Source of the DNA: Bacteroidales bacterium
GTDB taxonomy: Bacteria > Bacteroidota > Bacteroidia > Bacteroidales > F082
Length of the DNA: 64,000 nucleotides
NCBI GenBank assembly: GCA_015709215.1
Contig: JACCQN010000002.1
Span: 62,001-126,000 of the forward strand
Reading direction: 5' to 3'
Shown piece after piece: positions 1 to 8,837 of this stretch (positions within the stretch are counted from its first letter, which is position 1; each line of letters starts with the position of its first letter). A program made the translations under genes and the position numbers. Below the pieces are notes generated by a model. The model saw only the letters and a list, made by a program, of their open reading frames with translations, had not been told where the DNA came from and made no database searches.

Positions 1-1089
1 TATGCTGCTTTGCGATACATTACTGTCATTCCCGAAATTGAAATGCCCGCACATGCTTCTGCTGCCTTAGCTGCTTATCCAGAGCTCGGATGTACTGGCG
101 GCCCTTATAAAGTGGAAACCAGCTGGGGTGTTTTTGAAGATATTTTTTGTACAAAAGAGGAAACCTTTACTTTTTTGGAGCAGGTTTTGGATGAAGTATT
201 GGAATTATTTCCTTCCACCTATATTCACATTGGAGGAGATGAGGCTCCAAAAACAAGATGGAAGGCTTGTAAGCAGTGCCAGCAACGAATCAAATCAGAA
301 GGTCTGGCAGATGAACACGAATTGCAGAGCTGGTTTATTCAACGTATTGAAAAATACCTTAATGCACATGGTCGTAAGATTATTGGTTGGGACGAAATTC
401 TCGAAGGAGGACTGCCTCCGGATGCAACTGTGATGTCGTGGCGTGGCATTGCTGGTGGGATTGCCGCTGCTCAAATGGGGCATGATGCAATAATGACACC
501 CGGGAGTCATTGCTATTTGGATCATTACCAAGGCGATCCCGCTGTTGAACCGCTGGCTTTCGGCGGATATACCCCAATATCAAAAGTTTATGCCTACGAG
601 CCAATCCCAGAAGAACTCACCGAAAAGCAGTCAAAGCATATTCTTGGAGCACAGGCGAATGTGTGGACAGAATACCTTAAAATGCCTGAGGATATAACTT
701 ATATGGTGTTGCCGCGAATGGCCGCACTTTCAGAAGTGCTCTGGAGTCCGGTAAAATCAAGGAACTGGGAAAATTTCTATGATAGATTACCTGCACATTT
801 CGAGCGTTATAAAGCCTTGGGGATTAATTACAGCATGTCAGTAAATCAAATCAAAGTGGAAAAAATACAAGCAGCTGACAGTGTGATACAGCTAAATTTG
901 AAAACAGAAGTGCCAAATGGCATGATTTATTATACTACCAACGGCTCTACACCCGATACGCTCTCGGCACGATTTGATCAGCCATTTGATCTGGCAGAGA
1001 TTGATCTGCTTAAAATGCAACTATACCGAAATGGCCAAAAAGTTGGAGATATTCAGCAAAGAGCGATTTCAGTTTCAGCCGACAAATAA
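1..1089 (+). CDS. GH20 beta-N-acetylhexosaminidase, C-terminal part (5' truncated by window edge)
   Basis: The reading frame is open from base 1, so the true start lies upstream. It removes terminal beta-linked GlcNAc/GalNAc from glycans, probably in the periplasm or on the surface. The family signature HIGGDEAP lies about 80 residues in, and its Asp-Glu pair polarises the substrate acetamido group and acts as general acid. PEIEMPAH before it and GAQANVWTEY near residue 215 are further GH20 barrel motifs. The last ~80 residues (IYYTTNGSTPDT) match the chitobiase/hexosaminidase C-terminal domain, which also occurs in the GH92 protein at 2.5 kb. Its 3' end overlaps the convergent zinc-ribbon gene by 15 bp. 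Family assignment is secure; substrate is not. Confidence 0.93.
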   Translation, partial: YAALRYITVIPEIEMPAHASAALAAYPELGCTGGPYKVETSWGVFEDIFCTKEETFTFLEQVLDEVLELFPSTYIHIGGDEAPKTRWKACKQCQQRIKSEGLADEHELQSWFIQRIEKYLNAHGRKIIGWDEILEGGLPPDATVMSWRGIAGGIAAAQMGHDAIMTPGSHCYLDHYQGDPAVEPLAFGGYTPISKVYAYEPIPEELTEKQSKHILGAQANVWTEYLKMPEDITYMVLPRMAALSEVLWSPVKSRNWENFYDRLPAHFERYKALGINYSMSVNQIKVEKIQAADSVIQLNLKTEVPNGMIYYTTNGSTPDTLSARFDQPFDLAEIDLLKMQLYRNGQKVGDIQQRAISVSADK

Positions 1090-1284
1090 ATCGAAAATGT
1101 TGGCTAAATTACTGCTTTTGGTCTTGTAAAATTCTGTGTAGGTGCATCGGCTGCAACTAATGGTTGAGAATTTTTTGTTTTGAACATCAAAGATTTTGGC
1201 CAATAAACTGCCGGTTACACGGATCTCTCCTATTTCATATTGTCTGTTGCCGCATTTCGGGCATTTGTAATTCATATTTCTCAT
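1075..1284 (-). CDS. Small zinc-ribbon protein (DUF2082-like)
   Basis: A 69-residue protein with two CxxC knuckles, CPKCG at residue 8 and CSRC at about 44, which form a zinc ribbon. The segment between them (VTGSLLAKIFDVQNKKF) resembles small nucleic-acid-binding Zn-ribbon proteins of the DUF2082 type. Its ATG overlaps the stop of the upstream Arc-like gene as ATGA (1281-1284), so the two are translationally coupled. It is the last gene of an SPFH/RHH/Zn-ribbon operon. The role is unknown; nucleic-acid binding is inferred only from the fold. Confidence 0.8.
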   Translation of the reverse strand: MRNMNYKCPKCGNRQYEIGEIRVTGSLLAKIFDVQNKKFSTISCSRCTYTEFYKTKSSNLANIFDLFVG

Positions 1285-1457
1285 GTGGGATTATCTTTTT
1301 TTGCACTTTTTTTAGAGCGACCTGCTTCACTTAAGGCTTTGCTGATGATCCATTCCAGCTGACCATTGGTGCTTCTGAACTCATCAGCAGCCCATTTTTC
1401 AACAAGATTTAACAGATCTTCATCAATACGTAAAGCAAATGCTTTTTTTTTCGCCAT
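1281..1457 (-). CDS. Arc-family ribbon-helix-helix DNA-binding protein (58 aa)
   Basis: This 58-residue gene starts at the ATG at 1457, four bases after the SPFH stop. It begins MAKKKAFALRIDEDLL and continues through FRSTNGQLEWIISKALSEAG, then a lysine/serine-rich tail. A short basic beta strand (AFALRID), two helices and the NGQLEWII segment are typical of Arc/MetJ-type ribbon-helix-helix repressors, which bind palindromic DNA as dimers. The stop overlaps the next ATG as ATGA. The arrangement SPFH - Arc-like protein recurs in Bacteroidota as far as I recall. A 19-bp palindrome at 2327-2345, at the operon promoter, is a plausible target and would make this an autorepressor. Confidence 0.75.
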   Translation of the reverse strand: MAKKKAFALRIDEDLLNLVEKWAADEFRSTNGQLEWIISKALSEAGRSKKSAKKDNPT

Positions 1458-1461
1458 AATT

Positions 1462-2310
1462 TTATTGATACAAAGTTCCGGTATTCACTACTGGTGTAGC
1501 TTCCTTATCGCCGCAAAGCACAACCATCAGATTGCTAACCATTGTAGCTTTTTTATCGTCGTCGAGCTCCACAATTTGTTTTTCAGTCAGCTGTTCGAGT
1601 GCCATATCTACCATACTTACAGCACCTTCAACAATTTTGAAACGTGCTGCAACAATTGCAGTGGCTTGTTGACGCTTGAGCATGGCCTGTGCAATTTCCT
1701 GAGCATAAGCAATGTAATTTATGCGCGCTTCAATCACTTCAATGCCTGCAATATCAAGCCTTTCGATGATTTCTTTTTCCAGCTCGGCATTCACTTCTTC
1801 TCCCCCCGATCGTAAAGTAATCTCTGCATCATGGTCTTCGAAATTATCATAAGGATAAATCCCGGCAAGTTTTCTGAGGGCTGCCTCACTTTGAACAACT
1901 ACAAAATGCTGAAATTCATCCACAGCAAAAGAAGCTTTAAAAGTGTCTGATACTTTCCAAACCAGTACAACACCAATCATGATTGGATTTCCGATCTTGT
2001 CGTTTACTTTGATCGGATCACTGTCAAAGTTTCTGGCTCTTAAGGAAATCGTCCGGCGAATAAAAAATGGATTGACCCAGAAAAATCCGTTGTCTTTTAT
2101 CGTTCCCGAATATTTTCCAAATAAGGTAAGCACAACAGCTTTGTTAGGATTGATTACCGTGAATCCAACCGAAAGAAAAATTGCGATTAGCAAAAGGGTA
2201 ACAAACCAGGCTGACTTTATCACCGCCAAACCTGCAATTCCAAGGCCTAAAAGCAGGATTATAATAACCAGCATCAAATAACCGGATGCAGCAGACTTTA
2301 ATTTTTCCAT
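1462..2310 (-). CDS. SPFH/Band 7 (prohibitin-homology) membrane protein
   Basis: A 282-residue protein with two hydrophobic segments near the N-terminus (about 10-30 and 35-55), followed by an SPFH domain that starts around VINPNKAVVLTLFGKY. The later part (EITLRSGGEEVNAELEKEI, then GIEVIEARINYIAYAQEIAQAML) is the usual helical end of prohibitin/stomatin proteins, ending ATIVAARFKIVEG. Such proteins oligomerise on membranes and organise microdomains or act as adaptors for proteases. First gene of a three-gene operon; the start MEKLKSAASGYLML is 36 bp downstream of a good -7 box. Family is certain, the cellular role is not. Confidence 0.9.
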   Translation of the reverse strand: MEKLKSAASGYLMLVIIILLLGLGIAGLAVIKSAWFVTLLLIAIFLSVGFTVINPNKAVVLTLFGKYSGTIKDNGFFWVNPFFIRRTISLRARNFDSDPIKVNDKIGNPIMIGVVLVWKVSDTFKASFAVDEFQHFVVVQSEAALRKLAGIYPYDNFEDHDAEITLRSGGEEVNAELEKEIIERLDIAGIEVIEARINYIAYAQEIAQAMLKRQQATAIVAARFKIVEGAVSMVDMALEQLTEKQIVELDDDKKATMVSNLMVVLCGDKEATPVVNTGTLYQ

Positions 2311-2326
2311 GATGTGAACATTAAAT

Positions 2327-2345
2327 TGATATTAAAATAATATCA
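2327..2345. promoter_or_regulatory. 19-bp perfect palindrome at the SPFH operon promoter (candidate operator)
   Basis: TGATATTA-AAA-TAATATCA is a perfect inverted repeat with 8-base arms and a 3-base centre. It lies directly downstream of the predicted -7 box (2346-2353, minus strand) and so covers the expected transcription start of the SPFH operon. Because that operon encodes a ribbon-helix-helix protein, the site is a natural candidate for autorepression. This is inference from position and symmetry; the region is AT-rich, which makes chance palindromes easier. Confidence 0.5.
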
Positions 2346-2376
2346 CAAAGATATAAGTTTATTAAGCTGTTGTCAA
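2346..2376 (-). promoter_or_regulatory. Promoter of the SPFH operon
   Basis: On the minus strand TATCTTTG (2353-2346) fits the Bacteroidota -7 consensus TAnnTTTG. A TTG (2376-2374) lies 20 bases upstream in the -33 position. The predicted start point is near 2338, giving a leader of about 28 nt. Confidence 0.5.
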
Positions 2377-2535
2377 GTAATTCAGGTTAAATTTTATTCG
2401 TATTACAACCATATTTGCTTTAAGTTTGTCTATCAATTATCAGCCCGAATAAGGTTTGTGGCCAATTGTCATAAACTAAATACAAGCAAATTGTGTGGGA
2501 TAATAATTCATAAAACTTTTCATTAATCTTTTACT

Positions 2536-5490
2536 ATGCGACCAGTGCCGTTAATTTCGATTCTGATTCTAGTTCTGCTTTCTTTTTCCTGCGAACAAAA
2601 GAAGCAGGTTGTTGACTATGTTGATCCATTCATCGGCACTGGAGGGCATGGTCACACTTATCCCGGGGCCACCATGCCTTTTGGAATGGTGCAGTTAAGT
2701 CCGGATACACGAAAAGATTCCTGGGATGGCAGTTCGGGTTATCATTATAGCGATCAAACTATAATGGGATTCAGTCATACCCACTTAAGTGGCACTGGCG
2801 TAGGTGATTATGGAGATATTCGTTTGATGCCGACTGTTGGCGATCTTATACTTGAGCCGGGTTTTGAAGAGAATCAGTCAACAGGCTACCGGTCGCGGTT
2901 TTCGCATGACAATGAACAGGCTCAGGCTGGTTATTATCAGGTTTGGCTCACAGATTATAAGCTAAACGTTGAACTGACTGCCAGTGAGAGGGCAGGTTTT
3001 CACCGCTATACTTTTCCAAAAAGCGATAGTTCTCATATTATTATTGATCTTTTCGAAGGTGTAACTTCCGATCTGGTGTTGGATACACATTTAAAAATTG
3101 AAAACGACAGCATCATTAGTGGCTACCGCAGAACAAAAGGATGGGCCAATGATCAGCACGTCTATTTTTATGCTGTATTTTCCAAGCCATTCAAGCGATA
3201 CGGCATTGCACAAAACGATAAGTTGCAGCCTATGCAAACCTTCGCCGAAGGTGGTAAAATTGTTGCATGGGTTGATTTTACTACTGAAGATAAGGAAGTT
3301 GTGTTGGTTAAAGTTGGTATTTCAGCCGTGGATACAGAAGGTGCAAAGCAGAATCTTAATACAGAAATACCTCATTGGGATTTCGAACAGCAACGGCAAT
3401 CAGCTCTTGATGCCTGGAATCAGCAACTTGAAAAGATAATCGTTGATGGGAATTCAGAAAAAGATAAAACGATTTTCTATACAGCCATTTATCACACCAT
3501 GCTGGCGCCTAATCTTTATTCTGATGTTGATGGTAGATACCGCGCTCATGATATGAAAGTTTATACTACACAAAATAAGGCTTATACAGTTTTTTCGCTG
3601 TGGGATACCTTTAGGGCATTGCATCCACTGTTCAATATAATTGAGCCGGCACGAAGCACCGAAATGATCAGACATATGCTCGATATTTATGAAAAAGGAG
3701 GCTTATTACCCGTTTGGGAGCTGGCCGCAAACGAAACCCAATGTATGATAGGTTATCATGCTGTTCCGGTAATTGTTGATGCCTGGAGAACCGGAATTCG
3801 GGATTTTGACAGCGAACAGGCTTTACAAGCTATGGTGAAAAGTGCCACACAACCTTTGCATGGTTTGGATGCTTATCAGCAATATGGATTTATCCCGGCG
3901 GATTGTGAAAGCGAATCGGTATCCAAAACCCTGGAGTATGCGTATGATGATTGGTGTATTGCAGAATTCGCCAAAAGTCTGGGAAAGAATCAGCTGGCTG
4001 ATTCATTTTATTTGCGAGCGCAGTACTATAAAAACCTGTACGATCAGGAAACCCGTTTTTTCAGAGGACGACAAAATGGTGGGTTTATCGATCCTTTTGA
4101 TCCGGCTCAGGTTAATTTTATGCTTACTGAAGCCAATTCGTGGCAGTATAACTTCTTTGTTCCTCAGGATGTTGACGGACATATTGCCTTGATGGGAGGT
4201 GAGGAATCTTATACGCAAATGCTGGATTCGCTGTTTCGCGGTAAAACTGCTTTAACAGGTCGCAAACAGGCTGATATCACAGGACTTATAGGTCAATACG
4301 CTCATGGTAACGAACCCAGCCATCACATGGCCTACTTGTATAACTTTGTAGGGCAACCTTATAAAACCCAAGGGCTTATTCATCAGATTATGGATGAGCT
4401 GTATCACGCTTCTCCTGATGGGTTGAGCGGCAACGAAGACTGTGGCCAGATGTCGGCCTGGTATGTGTTTAGTGCCTTGGGATTTTATCCGGTTACTCCC
4501 GGTTCGGGTACCTATATTATAGGAGTACCTCGTTTTGAATATGCCACAATACGATTGGAAAAAGGCAATGATTTTCAGATCAGGACAAAAGGCTTATCAA
4601 ATGAGAATAGGTATATTCAGGAGGTATGGCTTAATGGAAAACCGTATCAAAAAAGTTTTATAAACATCGAAGATATTGCATCCGGAGGGTTATTGGAATT
4701 TAGGATGGGGCCGGAGCCGGGAAAGGTATTTGGAATTGAGCCTGATAAGCGGCCGCAACAAAATATCGATGGGCAGGAACTTATGGCAGTTCCTTTTATT
4801 CAAGCCACTTCGAAAACCTTTACAGACCAGATTGAAGTGAGGCTTGGACATCAAAATCAGGAAGCTATAATTTATTATACAACAGATGGATCGCATCCTG
4901 ATTTATCCGGCGAAGTTTACAGAGATCCGTTAATTCTTAATAAAACAGTTGAAATACATGCGTTTGCAATGGAAAATGAGAAATCCAGTGCCATTGTTTC
5001 AGCAAATTACTATCGTATTCCGGCCGGAAGGAGCATTGAGTTGTACACGGAGTACAGTCCGCAATACCATGCAGGTGGCGATATTGCCTTGATCGACAGG
5101 CAGCGTGGGCAAACCGATTTCAGAACAGGATCCTGGCAAGGTTATCATGGCGTTGATTTGCTGGCAATTGTTGATTTGGGCAAAAAGCAAAAAATCAATC
5201 GTGTAGCTGCTGGCTTTTTACAAGATGAGCAATCCTGGATTTTTATGCCCGAATGGGTTGAGTTTAGCTTTTCGGATGATGGCATAAACTTTGAAAAGGC
5301 CGGAAGAGTCCTAAATACCATTTCGGTATATCACAACGGCAGCCTGATAAAAGACTTTGAACTGGATACAAAAAGAAAATCGGCGCGGTTTATTAAAGTG
5401 ATGGCGAAAAACAGAGCTGTTTGTCCTCCGGGACATTCGGGTGCAGGTGAGCCGGCCTGGATTTTTGTTGACGAAATTGTAATAAATTAA
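2536..5490 (+). CDS. GH92 alpha-mannosidase lipoprotein with chitobiase-C and F5/8-type C-terminal domains
   Basis: A 984-residue exo-alpha-mannosidase that would trim mannose from N-glycan-like or mannan substrates. The N-terminus (LLSFSCEQKK) is a lipoprotein signal with Cys at residue 19. GH92 hallmarks follow: DPFIGTGGHGHTYPGATMPF near residue 30, GFSHTHLSGTG near 80, GNEPSHHMAYLYN near 595, and GLSGNEDCGQMSAWY near 635 with the catalytic acid region. After about residue 750 come a chitobiase-type C-terminal domain (YYTTDGSHPD) and a discoidin/F5-8C-like module (GSWQGYHGVDLLAIVDLG). GH92 enzymes are calcium-dependent. Transcribed alone, divergently from the SPFH operon; a TAAGTTTG at 2421-2428 may be its -7 box. 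Exact linkage specificity cannot be read. Confidence 0.95.
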   Translation: MRPVPLISILILVLLSFSCEQKKQVVDYVDPFIGTGGHGHTYPGATMPFGMVQLSPDTRKDSWDGSSGYHYSDQTIMGFSHTHLSGTGVGDYGDIRLMPTVGDLILEPGFEENQSTGYRSRFSHDNEQAQAGYYQVWLTDYKLNVELTASERAGFHRYTFPKSDSSHIIIDLFEGVTSDLVLDTHLKIENDSIISGYRRTKGWANDQHVYFYAVFSKPFKRYGIAQNDKLQPMQTFAEGGKIVAWVDFTTEDKEVVLVKVGISAVDTEGAKQNLNTEIPHWDFEQQRQSALDAWNQQLEKIIVDGNSEKDKTIFYTAIYHTMLAPNLYSDVDGRYRAHDMKVYTTQNKAYTVFSLWDTFRALHPLFNIIEPARSTEMIRHMLDIYEKGGLLPVWELAANETQCMIGYHAVPVIVDAWRTGIRDFDSEQALQAMVKSATQPLHGLDAYQQYGFIPADCESESVSKTLEYAYDDWCIAEFAKSLGKNQLADSFYLRAQYYKNLYDQETRFFRGRQNGGFIDPFDPAQVNFMLTEANSWQYNFFVPQDVDGHIALMGGEESYTQMLDSLFRGKTALTGRKQADITGLIGQYAHGNEPSHHMAYLYNFVGQPYKTQGLIHQIMDELYHASPDGLSGNEDCGQMSAWYVFSALGFYPVTPGSGTYIIGVPRFEYATIRLEKGNDFQIRTKGLSNENRYIQEVWLNGKPYQKSFINIEDIASGGLLEFRMGPEPGKVFGIEPDKRPQQNIDGQELMAVPFIQATSKTFTDQIEVRLGHQNQEAIIYYTTDGSHPDLSGEVYRDPLILNKTVEIHAFAMENEKSSAIVSANYYRIPAGRSIELYTEYSPQYHAGGDIALIDRQRGQTDFRTGSWQGYHGVDLLAIVDLGKKQKINRVAAGFLQDEQSWIFMPEWVEFSFSDDGINFEKAGRVLNTISVYHNGSLIKDFELDTKRKSARFIKVMAKNRAVCPPGHSGAGEPAWIFVDEIVIN

Positions 5491-5546
5491 AGGAATTCTA
5501 CCCAGCCTTTCATTCCTCACTTTTAAGCTGGTTCAGCATTAGCACT

Positions 5547-5575
5547 TTTGTTTCCGGAAGAATAGGCTAACTTTG
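5547..5575 (+). promoter_or_regulatory. Promoter of the EamA-yigZ transcription unit
   Basis: TTTG (5547-5550) and TAACTTTG (5568-5575) are separated by 17 bases, an almost exact match to the Bacteroidota -33/-7 consensus. The predicted start is about 10 nt before the ATG at 5593. Confidence 0.6.
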
Positions 5576-5592
5576 CCTTTCATCAAATTATC

Positions 5593-6453
5593 ATGCTGTA
5601 TTTAGTTGCCACCACCTTACTTTCGTCGGCGATTTTCGTGGTTTTTAAACTTTTCAAAAAGTTTAGGATCGATAATTTGCAAGCCATTGTTGCCAATTAT
5701 TTAACGGCCAGCGCAATGGCACTATGGGTTTATTCGGGCGAATTGCAATTGAGTAGTTTTTTAAGTGCCAGTTGGTTTACTTTTTCTTTATTGATTGGCA
5801 CCGCTTTTATCGGAGTTTTTTTTCTTTTTGCTTTGTCGAGCCAAAAAGCCGGAATCGCAATTACAGCAGTATCCAGCAATATGTCGGTTGTAATACCTGC
5901 TGCAGCTGGTTTTATCCTTTTCCAGGAACAGAGTTCTTTGCTAAAAATAATAGGTATCATTCTGGCGCTTTTGGCTTTGTATCTGTCGCTTAGGAAGAAA
6001 AAGCAAGAGAAAATTAAAGTTTCGTGGCAGGTATTTTTATTACCGGTGTTTTTATTTTTTGGTACAGGATTGAATGACCTGATGATGAAAATTGCTGAAT
6101 ATTATTATGTTACAGACGATCTATTACTTTTGTTAGCATCAATTTTTATCGTGGCCTTATTAATTGGTAGTTCGGTCTTGATCTTTCGCCTCAGGATGGC
6201 GGATTACAAACTGAATTTCAGGAACTTTATCGCTGGATTTTTACTGGGATTGATTAACTTCGGCTCCACCTATTTTTTGTTTTTAAGTATGGCCTGGTTC
6301 GATAATTCTGTTTTGTTTCCAATAAGAAATACCGGTGTTGTGGCAATAACCGCTTTAATAGCATTATTCTTTTTTGGTGAAAAACTTACAAAAACAAATT
6401 GGATTGGAATTGGAATAGCCATTTTGGCCATCATAATGATTGCTCAGGGATGA
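5593..6453 (+). CDS. EamA/DMT-superfamily transporter
   Basis: A 286-residue, very hydrophobic inner-membrane protein with about ten predicted transmembrane segments arranged as two five-helix EamA repeats. The last loop of each repeat shows the usual small-residue helix (SSQKAGIAITAVSSNMSVVIP in repeat one; FPIRNTGVVAITALIALFFF in repeat two). DMT exporters/importers move metabolites such as amino acids, purines or nucleotide sugars; the substrate here cannot be told. Its stop overlaps the start of yigZ as ATGA (6450-6453), so the two are co-translated. Confidence 0.85.
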   Translation: MLYLVATTLLSSAIFVVFKLFKKFRIDNLQAIVANYLTASAMALWVYSGELQLSSFLSASWFTFSLLIGTAFIGVFFLFALSSQKAGIAITAVSSNMSVVIPAAAGFILFQEQSSLLKIIGIILALLALYLSLRKKKQEKIKVSWQVFLLPVFLFFGTGLNDLMMKIAEYYYVTDDLLLLLASIFIVALLIGSSVLIFRLRMADYKLNFRNFIAGFLLGLINFGSTYFLFLSMAWFDNSVLFPIRNTGVVAITALIALFFFGEKLTKTNWIGIGIAILAIIMIAQG

Positions 6454-7064
6454 TAAATGAAGACACATACAAGGAACTATCCGGAAACGGAGAAGGGCTC
6501 TATAAAGAGAAGGGAAGTAAATTTATTGCTCATGCTTTTTCAGTGTATAGCGAGGAGGATGTGAAAGAAGAATTGGAGAACATGAAAAAGCGCTACCATG
6601 ATGCACGACACCATTGTTACGCTTATATGATCGGGACGGAAAAATCGGTGTTTAGAGCGAACGACGATGGAGAACCTTCAGGCACAGCAGGAAAGCCAAT
6701 TCTCAATCAGATTTTATCCAAAGAGCTTACAAATGTTTGTGTAGTGGTTATTCGTTATTTTGGAGGTACAAAACTGGGTGTAAGCGGCTTAATAACTGCC
6801 TATAAAACTGCAGCACGCGAAGCACTTGAAAACGCAACGATTGTTGAAAAGACCATCAACAAGATTTTTGCACTTCATTTCGACTATCCATTGATGAATG
6901 AAGTGATGCGAATTATGAAGGAGGAAAATTTGGAACAGCACAACTCGAAATTTGAGTTGGATTGTTATTTTGAAATTCAAGTCAGAAAAAATGACGCTGA
7001 TCGAATTTTTGAAAAATTTCAAAACCTCTACGGATTAAACATTAAATATCTCGAAATCAGATAG
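6450..7064 (+). CDS. yigZ: YigZ/IMPACT-family protein
   Basis: 204 residues from the ATG at 6450, which overlaps the previous stop. An in-frame ATG at 6399 exists, but it would lie inside the EamA gene and encode no family residues. The IMPACT/UPF0029 core is clear: KGSKFIAHAFSV, ARHHCYAYMIG, NDDGEPSGTAGKPIL, and VVVIRYFGGTKLGVSGLI near residues 105-125, followed by the ferredoxin-like DUF1949-type C-terminus. Eukaryotic IMPACT modulates GCN2; the bacterial role is unsettled (a link to translation or peptide handling has been suggested). Confidence 0.93.
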   Translation: MINEDTYKELSGNGEGLYKEKGSKFIAHAFSVYSEEDVKEELENMKKRYHDARHHCYAYMIGTEKSVFRANDDGEPSGTAGKPILNQILSKELTNVCVVVIRYFGGTKLGVSGLITAYKTAAREALENATIVEKTINKIFALHFDYPLMNEVMRIMKEENLEQHNSKFELDCYFEIQVRKNDADRIFEKFQNLYGLNIKYLEIR

Positions 7065-7227
7065 AATTCTAAAGAAAAAAGGGGATTATCTCCAAAATCG
7101 GATAGTGATGGTATAGATACACTAAAAAAAATATTATATCAAGCCTAATTTTACTTTTTTTTTCACTTTTTTCCTCTCATATTTGTTGAAAAATCAGCAG
7201 CTCCTCAAACGAATTGTAAATTAATAA

Positions 7228-7248
7228 TAATCAGCTATTTGCTGATTA
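7228..7248. promoter_or_regulatory. Perfect 8-bp inverted repeat upstream of dnaA
   Basis: TAATCAGC-TATTT-GCTGATTA lies 53-73 bases before the dnaA start and about 20 bases upstream of the candidate -7 box. The 5-base loop allows either a DNA operator or an RNA hairpin, but no T-run follows, so a terminator is unlikely. It does not resemble the DnaA box TTATCCACA. Confidence 0.4.
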
Positions 7249-7267
7249 GATGGAAATGTGCGGTTGT

Positions 7268-7275
7268 TAATTTTG
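7268..7275 (+). promoter_or_regulatory. Candidate -7 box for dnaA
   Basis: TAATTTTG matches TAnnTTTG and would start transcription about 19 nt before the dnaA ATG. The nearest TTTG (7238-7241) is 26 bases upstream, longer than the usual 17-23, and it overlaps the inverted repeat. The call is therefore tentative. Confidence 0.4.
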
Positions 7276-7300
7276 TATTAACTGATTGATTATAATTTAG

Positions 7301-8734
7301 ATGAAGAAAAGACACATCGAAGTTTGGGAAAATTGTTTAAGTGTGATCAGGGATAATGTTCACAATCAAAGTTTTAAAACATGGTTCGAACCTATTAAAC
7401 CAATCAAGCTTGAGAATAATGTCCTGACGATTCAGGTTCCCAGCCAGTTTTTTTATGAGTGGTTAGAAGAACACTACATTAATTTGCTCAAGAAAACAGT
7501 AAAAAAAGAGCTGGGTATAGAAGGCCGACTGGAGTATAGTATCATCATGGATAACTATGATTCGGGAACGCCATATGCCATAAAATTTCCAACCAGCAAC
7601 AAGAAAGACACTAAGAATCCGCTTGTTTCTATGCCACTCGACCTGAATAAAGGCACTTCAAAAGATATTCCAAATCCATTTATTATTCCTGGGCTTAAAA
7701 AAATTAAGGTTGAATCTCAGTTAGTTGAAAGTTATTCCTTTGATAATTTCGTTGAAGGCGACTGTAACCGACTGGCTCGGTCAGCCGGATATGCCGTGGC
7801 CGAAAATCCCGGGAAAACGGCTTTCAACCCATTGTTAATCTTTAGTGGCACCGGATTAGGAAAAACACACCTGGCACATGCCATTGGATTGCAGGTGAAG
7901 AACAATTACCCTGATAAAACAGTATTATACATTCAAACAGAGCAGTTTATAAGTCAATTTATACAGTCAGCACGTAATAATAATCAAAACGATTTTGTTC
8001 ATTTTTATCAAATGATCGATGTGTTGATTATTGATGATATCCAATTTTTGGCCGGAAAAGACAAAACACAAGATGTGTTTTTCCATATTTTCAACCACCT
8101 GCACCAGAGCAACAAGCAGTTGATTATTACCAGCGACAAACCTCCGGTTGAGTTGAAAGGAATGGAACCTCGCCTGCTTTCCCGTTTTAAATGGGGCCTC
8201 TCTGCCGATTTACAGGTCCCCGATTTGGAAACAAGAATTGCCATCCTGAAAAGAAAACTTTACAATGATGGTATCGAAATACCACAGGAAGTAATTGAAT
8301 ACCTGGCATATAATATCACTACCAATGTACGTGAAATGGAAGGTGCTTTGATTTCGTTGGTTGCCCAGTCGTCTTTGAATAAAAAGGCAATAACCATTGA
8401 GCTTGCCCGGCAAATGATTGACAAATTCGTGAAGAATACTACACGCGAAATTTCTATTGATTACATTCAAAAGATTGTTTGTGATTTTTTTGGACTACCT
8501 GTTGAGCAAATCAACACCAAAACACGTAAACGCGAAATCGTTCAGGCTCGTCAACTGGCAATGTATTTTTCGAAAAAACACACAAAATCATCACTCGCAA
8601 CAATTGGTCTGCACTGTGGAAATAAAGATCATGCTACAGTTCTACATGCCTGCAAAACAGTAAGTAACCTCATTGAAACTGATAAACAATTTGAAGGATA
8701 CGTAAACGAAATCGATAAAAAAATACAACATTAA
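7301..8734 (+). CDS. dnaA: Chromosomal replication initiator DnaA
   Basis: A 477-residue AAA+ initiator that binds DnaA boxes at oriC and melts the origin. Domain I covers about 1-80 (WENCLSVIRDNVHNQSFKTWF); a poorly conserved linker runs to about 140. The AAA+ domain follows, with Walker A GTGLGKTH at 183-190, Walker B VLIIDDIQFLAG and sensor-type RLLSRFKWG. Domain IV ends with the DnaA signature CGNKDHATVLHACKTVSNL. Length is normal. The 236-bp upstream gap has no convincing cluster of DnaA boxes, so the origin need not be here. Monocistronic, with its own promoter. Confidence 0.98.
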   Translation: MKKRHIEVWENCLSVIRDNVHNQSFKTWFEPIKPIKLENNVLTIQVPSQFFYEWLEEHYINLLKKTVKKELGIEGRLEYSIIMDNYDSGTPYAIKFPTSNKKDTKNPLVSMPLDLNKGTSKDIPNPFIIPGLKKIKVESQLVESYSFDNFVEGDCNRLARSAGYAVAENPGKTAFNPLLIFSGTGLGKTHLAHAIGLQVKNNYPDKTVLYIQTEQFISQFIQSARNNNQNDFVHFYQMIDVLIIDDIQFLAGKDKTQDVFFHIFNHLHQSNKQLIITSDKPPVELKGMEPRLLSRFKWGLSADLQVPDLETRIAILKRKLYNDGIEIPQEVIEYLAYNITTNVREMEGALISLVAQSSLNKKAITIELARQMIDKFVKNTTREISIDYIQKIVCDFFGLPVEQINTKTRKREIVQARQLAMYFSKKHTKSSLATIGLHCGNKDHATVLHACKTVSNLIETDKQFEGYVNEIDKKIQH

Positions 8735-8837
8735 ACTTAAAAATGTGGTATATTCGTGCAGAAGAATCAAAAATATTTTGTTGATAAAAAAATGATTTTG
8801 AAGCAAGTGATCCGGGATTTAATAATTTCATAAAGCT

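Noticed and set aside
1366-1815. 149-codon plus-strand frame opposite the RHH and SPFH genes
   Set aside because: It is antisense to two genes with clear family motifs and reads as low-complexity Phe/His/Asn-rich sequence with no recognisable domain.
6399-6449. Earlier ATG for yigZ
   Set aside because: It is within the EamA gene and the added residues (MDWNWNSHFGHH) are out-of-frame EamA sequence; the ATGA overlap at 6450 is the natural start.
7065-7300. Chromosome origin next to dnaA
   Set aside because: The nearest match to TTATCCACA (TTATCTCCA near 7085) has two mismatches and stands alone; no cluster of boxes or AT-rich unwinding array was seen.
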